A stretch of DNA of 64,000 nt, taken from positions 434,001-498,000 of the forward strand of contig JBBCGJ010000001.1 of assembly GCA_037200985.1 (NCBI GenBank), written 5' to 3'. Below the pieces are notes generated by a model that saw nothing but the letters and a program-made list of their open reading frames with translations, did no database searches and had not been told where the DNA came from. Shown in pieces: positions 60,701 through 64,000 of the stretch (its first letter is position 1; every line of letters starts with the position of its first letter). Source of the stretch: Rhizomicrobium sp. GTDB lineage: Bacteria > Pseudomonadota > Alphaproteobacteria > Micropepsales > Micropepsaceae. A program made the position numbers and the translations under genes.

Positions 60701-61996
60701 AATGTGCGGAAGGCCTCGGCGTTCGGCATTCTCATCTTCTGCGGATTGGCAATTTGGGGGCTTTCAGCGGTGCACTTCGGGCGGCCGCTCGCCGTGCTCA
60801 CGCCTTGGCTGCACCTGCTCGACACGCTTGTCTTCGGCGGCCTGCTTTCGAATGCCAGCTATGCGGCACCGGCGATATGCGGACTTGCGCTTGCGACGGC
60901 ATTCATGAACCTGATGCGCTCGCGAGCGACCCCTGAGGACAATCTGCGCCAGCTGGGGATTGTCGTCTGGATTTCGGTCGGCGCGCTTGCCGCATTCATG
61001 ATTCTGCTGAATGCCACGCCCTGGGACTGGCGCCTCGTTCCGGAGGCGCTGGGATTTATCGTCGTCAATGTCGTCCTTTGCCAGTTGGGACGCCTGGCGC
61101 TGTCGACGGCCGCCGACGAGATTGGGATTTCCGGCCTCTACCTCTGGTTTTCCTATTGTTCGCTCCTGTTCGTGGTTCAGGAGGCGCAGGTGGCGGTTTT
61201 CCCGCTTTGGGCTGCCGCCGCGATCGCGGGGATTTCGGTGCTCTATGAGCTTCGGACTCGCTGGCTGAGATTTTCGCTGCGCACCAGCTTCGAGCGGACC
61301 GTAAGCATAGATTCGATGCAAGCCGAGCTTCTGGAGGGCGATCTCAGCATAACGCCTGGCCGCTCGGCCTTTTTCCATCTTGCGGCCGCCGCCGCCGTCC
61401 TTTTGGCGGCGGGACCGCTCCTGAATGCGCTGGACCCGCTCCTTGCCGAGATCGCCATTGCCGGAATTTACTTTCTGGTCGCTTCGTTGCTGATTGGCCT
61501 GGGCATTTTTGCGCGCACCAATGTTGCAGTTTGGCGCAAATATCTGCTTCAAAATCGCGAGCAGATCGCGGGCGATACCGATCTGAAAAGCGAGTTACGC
61601 CGTGCCCGAATCTATCTGATCGCGCTTGAACTCTTGCTTCTCGCCTTCGTGGTCGTCGCGCTATCGCTGCTCCAGTGGTATATGCGGCTATGGCCCGCTG
61701 CTCAGTTGCTCGGGGCCGTTTCGCCTCTTCTTGCAATCGCCGGAGCTGTCGTCCTCTGCGATGCGTGGTCGGTTTCATTGTCGCAGATATATCGCTTCCT
61801 GATCAATCGTAACGTCCGGGAGATCGAGCCTTATGAAGCCGCGTCCAGCGCGAACGATGAGGAAGGCTCCAGGCGGGAGCGAATTATGCGTTTCGTCGAG
61901 CGCTGGCTCCTTAGCGCTATCGGACTCACCGTTTTCGCCTGGAAGATCTTCGAAGCCATCAGCGAGGCGCTTGATGCGGTTTGGAGCCATCATTAG
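57704..61996 (+). CDS. SecA-like ATPase fused to a polytopic membrane domain
   Basis: 1430 aa, far longer than SecA (about 900). The motor core keeps the SecA hallmarks: Walker A QMDTGEGKT (residues 132-140), DEAD-type Walker B VDEADAVLID (D235, E236), ISTQLAGRGVDIRLS near 515 and FLGRAGRQGDPFTAIFFMSL near 555, plus a reduced preprotein-binding region (ALVYGVPLSALPPRKA). From residue about 1005 on there are some 10 hydrophobic segments (FGILIFCGLAIWGLSAV; AFFHLAAAAAVLLAAGPLLN; IYLIALELLLLAFVVVALSL). The SecA zinc-binding tail is absent. It probably moves or remodels a polypeptide at the inner membrane, perhaps the ankyrin partner's target; this is not the housekeeping SecA. Confidence 0.85.
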   Translation: MDNRILNDLIFWLYESLAPPRRKLVAQVKRYQERYSGLSDDALRKATDKALDAIEQEPSRSRVLRWVRTTASLFSSRPGDGLLNAIAALAEVFSRAPADLAETAGDAPRAPIFLFPEQISAAISLFLGNVVQMDTGEGKTYAILPASVCLLRKHGKVVIISANAYLAERDARRTQNFWQFLGITADFYVEGSARTALRSQIVYTTLKDFVFLSMAEDTQRAIGPDVMIYGAVIVDEADAVLIDQAFEQFTTVAQIKRGKYDWETAGQVAMRLVAGDHIEEDYAKMDATLTLDGEHLLREFLTKRGIAPERFLNFRHAVELAYVGLKMARPGAHYIVMGRSFVAVDLTTGLLNRNQRPDWLRALEGLKSGEGTSPVELDNTSAILTLRRFAHICGLSGTIRDDALEYALVYGVPLSALPPRKARYNTVPQDLVFVSKPEALEAACARILADQASGRPVLVGTQEVGDAEELYRMLRSHAPPDKGHVNLLTGRNDFETAELLRNAGEAGNITISTQLAGRGVDIRLSDDARRAGGLSLVGIGRHRTRRADRQFLGRAGRQGDPFTAIFFMSLEDMLFKMVGGQAMRPVLHRMGIERGEPIEHPWLTNAIALAQSKIAFNEWRRRWTAMQVSDSRETMRKRMIVWYSAVMLDAKVPGPFNVPPLGFLHAVADSFVELRIAPSIAGRRTLRGADADEIYNQLQQVVGAEAMMIGADVEGRDAEGALRLVAERLCQLLERKVADYQKRAGALLGEFLNAPASELTQRGQELGLIARRGPLDCVREVLKVAWMDALDEVKRRTAVLLHRQMATLEYYRAVSEEISAISERLQLRLTETLVKVLLVIDRPEGLDELFALSYQMVNASSETPKQRPQGPQVHALLLTSHQRLAQAEQTENTNRIIAEFLDSASGKLFEGDKERRRIEPSLRVFLDQFPLANLRSGTQVVKAIQWWQEAAIGPSDRSKRQRVLNQFLRFLEARRLIPQAPRVRHFVRDLGAGVVGTLGNVRKASAFGILIFCGLAIWGLSAVHFGRPLAVLTPWLHLLDTLVFGGLLSNASYAAPAICGLALATAFMNLMRSRATPEDNLRQLGIVVWISVGALAAFMILLNATPWDWRLVPEALGFIVVNVVLCQLGRLALSTAADEIGISGLYLWFSYCSLLFVVQEAQVAVFPLWAAAAIAGISVLYELRTRWLRFSLRTSFERTVSIDSMQAELLEGDLSITPGRSAFFHLAAAAAVLLAAGPLLNALDPLLAEIAIAGIYFLVASLLIGLGIFARTNVAVWRKYLLQNREQIAGDTDLKSELRRARIYLIALELLLLAFVVVALSLLQWYMRLWPAAQLLGAVSPLLAIAGAVVLCDAWSVSLSQIYRFLINRNVREIEPYEAASSANDEEGSRRERIMRFVERWLLSAIGLTVFAWKIFEAISEALDAVWSHH

Positions 61997-62084
61997 CAGC
62001 AGATAAGAGTCTTCTGCCGAGGTTCCAATCGTTCAAAAATCCGTGCGATAGTTCCAACTCGCCAAGACGGTACGGACATCTGAT

Positions 62085-63235
62085 ATGCCGACGAGCAGCG
62101 CGGAGCATCTGAAAGCGGCGTCTGCGCATTGGAAAGCGAATAGGCTCGGGGCTGCGCATGCAAGTGTGTGGAGGGCCTACGACGCAGAACCGGAAAGTCG
62201 GGCGGCCAAGCATATGCTCGCGCGCTTCCTTCGCGCGAGCCCTAAGTCCATTACAGCGGACCGAGGGCCGGCTCTGCTGCCATTGCTGCGAGACCGCAAC
62301 GTCGATCCGGACGCCATCGCTTCGGCGGGTTGGCAATGTCTTCTGCGCTTTTATGGCATCTTCCCTGCGGATGTATCGGCCAATCCGGTCGAGACGGCGA
62401 AGCATCTCGAAGCCAATGAACTTGTTCTCGAATTGTTGAAGACGGCTATCGTCACGAACCTCGAGGTGGAAGTTCCGCTGACCGGATTGCGCCGTCGGGT
62501 GTTGCTGTCCGATGCCTGGCGCGACTTTCCGCTATTGGTCGAGGCATTGACAACGCAGGCAGCGCTCAATGGCGGGACGTGGATTTTCGATAGCGAAGAG
62601 CAATCGCGGCTGGAGGCGAGTGGTTCGGCGACGATGGTTCGAACCTATCTGCCCGATCGGCAAAGTGCCAGGTTTCCCGGCCATTTCCGCGAGCCGGTCA
62701 CATGCCGTCGCCGGACAGTACGAGGCGTGGCCCTATCCGCCGTGGACACGCGTGACGGCGCCGATACCGACGACCGTTCGGGAGGTCGTCAGGCGGTATG
62801 ATCCCGATGGCCCCGACACCATCTCGCCGCGGGCCGAGATCCTCGTCGCCGGCTGCGGCACCGGGCGCAACGCAGCGCTATGGTCGATGCGTTATCCCGA
62901 CGCCAGGATTGCGGCGATAGACATCAGCGAAGCGAGTTTGCGGTACGCTGCCGCGCGCTGCGCCGAAGCCGGGTTGGCCGGAATAACGTTCCAAGCGCTC
63001 GACCTTCACCGTGTCCGCGAGCTTGGCGTCAAATTCGACGCCATATCGTGCGAGGGCGTGCTGCATCATCTTCCCGATCCGGAAAGGGGTTGGGCCGCGC
63101 TCACCGGGGTTCTCAAGCCCGGCGGCGTGATGCATGTGATGGTCTACAGCGAGATCGCACGCCTTCAGGTTCGGGCACTTCGCCGCCATTTGGTCGGGCT
63201 CCTCGATCGTGCAGTGGACGACGATCTGCTGCGCG
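62085..63235 (+). pseudogene. TPR-type SAM-dependent methyltransferase, frameshifted and truncated
   Basis: The first frame gives a helical N-terminal part (SAEHLKAASAHWKANRLGAA; LTGLRRRVLLSDAWRDF) up to FPGHFREPV. The expected continuation HAVAGQYEAWPYPPWTRVT is in the +1 frame, consistent with two bases lost at about 62699-62702. The second frame carries the methyltransferase core: AEILVAGCGTGRNAALWSMR (SAM-binding loop), ARIAAIDISEASLRYAAARC and GVLHHLPDPERGWAALTG. After VMHVMVYSEIARLQ the family sequence fades and joins, near 63235, an asparagine-synthetase fragment in a third frame. The gene is almost certainly inactive as a whole. Confidence 0.72.
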
Positions 63236-63629
63236 CGATCCCGCTGCCGACAAGCGACTGGTGGAGTTCTGTCTCGCCGCGCCCATGGAGGAGTATCTCT
63301 CGGAGGGCGTGCCGCGCGCGCTCGCCAAGCGCGCGTTGGCCGATCGCCTGCCGACGCAGGTGCTCCGCGAGCGCGGCAGAGGTCTTCAGGCCGTCGACTG
63401 GCACGAGGGCCTGACGGCGGCGCGGTCCGAAGCGCGCGCGATGGTCGAGCGGATCGCCTCTTCGCGTCCTGTCACGCATCTCCTCGATGTCGCAAGGCTG
63501 CAGAGGCTCGTGGACGACTGGCCCACTGGCGGCTGGGAGCGCGACGACGTGGTGCAAGCCTATCGCCTGGCGCTGTTGCGGGGGCTCTCGGTAGGACATT
63601 TCTTGACGAAGGCGAGCGGGGCGAATTAG
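63236..63629 (+). pseudogene. C-terminal remnant of an asparagine-synthetase family protein (lasso-cyclase-like)
   Basis: The frame from about 63236 reads ADKRLVEFCLAAPMEEYLSE, GVPRALAKRALADRLPTQVL, RGLQAVDWHEGLTAARSEAR and DVVQAYRLALLRGLSVGHFL, and ends SGAN. This is the last 130 or so residues of the Asn-synthetase-B-like family; the DWHEGL...DDWP...YRLALLRG...GHFL pattern is the one I associate with proteobacterial lasso-peptide macrocyclases. The ATP-binding and N-terminal parts are missing, and no precursor or protease gene is visible nearby. It was probably left after a deletion fused it to the methyltransferase gene. Confidence 0.7.
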
Positions 63630-63650
63630 CGACCGCAGCCGTTTCGGCGT

Positions 63651-64000
63651 CTAGGCGAGCGCGCGCAGGATCGACAGCATCACTTCGATGTCTGGCATCG
63701 GGCTGACCGCCGTGATCTGGCCGGGCATGCGCCCCTTGATGCGCGGGTCGGTCTCCGCCCCGACCGAGCCGAGCGGCCCGCGGAACCCATGGTCCTGCCA
63801 GGCAATCGTCTGAAGTGCCGGCGACATCATGGCATCGATCAGCCGCTCCGCATCGGGCACCAGCGCAAGCAGCGGATGGGCCGAAAAGACCGTGGGCCTC
63901 GGATAAAGCGTGACGGGCTTGGCGGGTCCCGCCGCCGCCTCGACGCGCGACCAGCGATCCGGATCCTGCAGGATCCATTCGACGAGTTGGTTCTCATAGC
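63651..64000 (-). CDS. C-terminal part of a probable extracytoplasmic substrate-binding protein
   Basis: The frame is open from the window edge to the stop at 63651-63653, 115 residues, so the start is missing. Segments such as YENQLVEWILQDPDRWSRVE, PVTLYPRPTVFSAHPLLALV and WQDHGFRGPLGS resemble the C-terminal lobe of type 2 periplasmic binding proteins, but the match is by impression only. It is convergent with the asparagine-synthetase remnant (21 bases between stops). Confidence 0.5.
   Translation of the reverse strand, partial: YENQLVEWILQDPDRWSRVEAAAGPAKPVTLYPRPTVFSAHPLLALVPDAERLIDAMMSPALQTIAWQDHGFRGPLGSVGAETDPRIKGRMPGQITAVSPMPDIEVMLSILRALA

Noticed and set aside
57704..61996. The housekeeping SecA gene
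   Set aside because: The length, the C-terminal membrane domain, the missing zinc tail and the ankyrin neighbour all differ from canonical SecA.

Overview
The window is GC-rich, dense in genes and without rRNA, tRNA, CRISPR or recognisable insertion sequences. Gene types (FecI/FecR-TonB receptor units, short AraC proteins, MNIO/BufC genes, TPR-sulfotransferases) and codon use point to an Alphaproteobacterium, perhaps a soil or freshwater lineage near Rhizomicrobium or Caulobacterales. The genus is a guess; the class is fairly safe.

Layout. 1-2600: end of a bufferin/Hvf-type operon (MNIO enzyme, an unrecognised 325-aa protein, BufC, DoxX). 2729-7554: ytcA-mdtN-mdtO-mdtP-like efflux operon with a frameshift in the outer-membrane gene. 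7571-9744: MscS channel with a cyclic-nucleotide domain, and a short AraC regulator. 10010-16563: an acyl-CoA catabolic operon (acyl-CoA dehydrogenase, enoyl-CoA hydratase, class III CoA-transferase, YWTD propeller, 3-hydroxyacyl-CoA dehydrogenase, NDH-2). 16560-23665: regulators (956-aa wHTH/NB-ARC/TPR protein, second AraC, MmyB type) and two SDR-type genes.

23782-44072 is the most unusual region: a minus-strand, tightly packed seven-gene operon of about 20 kb. It encodes two small ET79/aegerolysin-like beta-sandwich proteins, a 436-aa unknown, a secreted DNase I-fold (EEP) enzyme, a secreted 210-aa protein, a 1183-aa beta-rich protein and a 4322-aa protein carrying about two dozen LysM-like modules. 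I know of no described system with this composition; a secreted or surface-displayed toxin or lipid-interacting assembly is a hypothesis only. A MarR regulator and a divergent aldo/keto reductase lie just upstream.

46082-54591 is an ECF-sigma/FecR/TonB receptor module with a secreted S9 peptidase and a TPR-sulfotransferase. The same ECF-type promoter sequence (GGGGATTTGC, then CGTCTAGC) stands before both the peptidase and the receptor. 54834-61996 pairs an ankyrin-repeat protein with a 1430-aa SecA-like ATPase fused to a polytopic membrane domain, a second candidate for an undescribed system. 62085-63629 is a decayed mosaic: a frameshifted TPR-methyltransferase joined to the C-terminal remnant of an asparagine-synthetase family protein that resembles lasso-peptide cyclases. 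The window ends inside a minus-strand gene.
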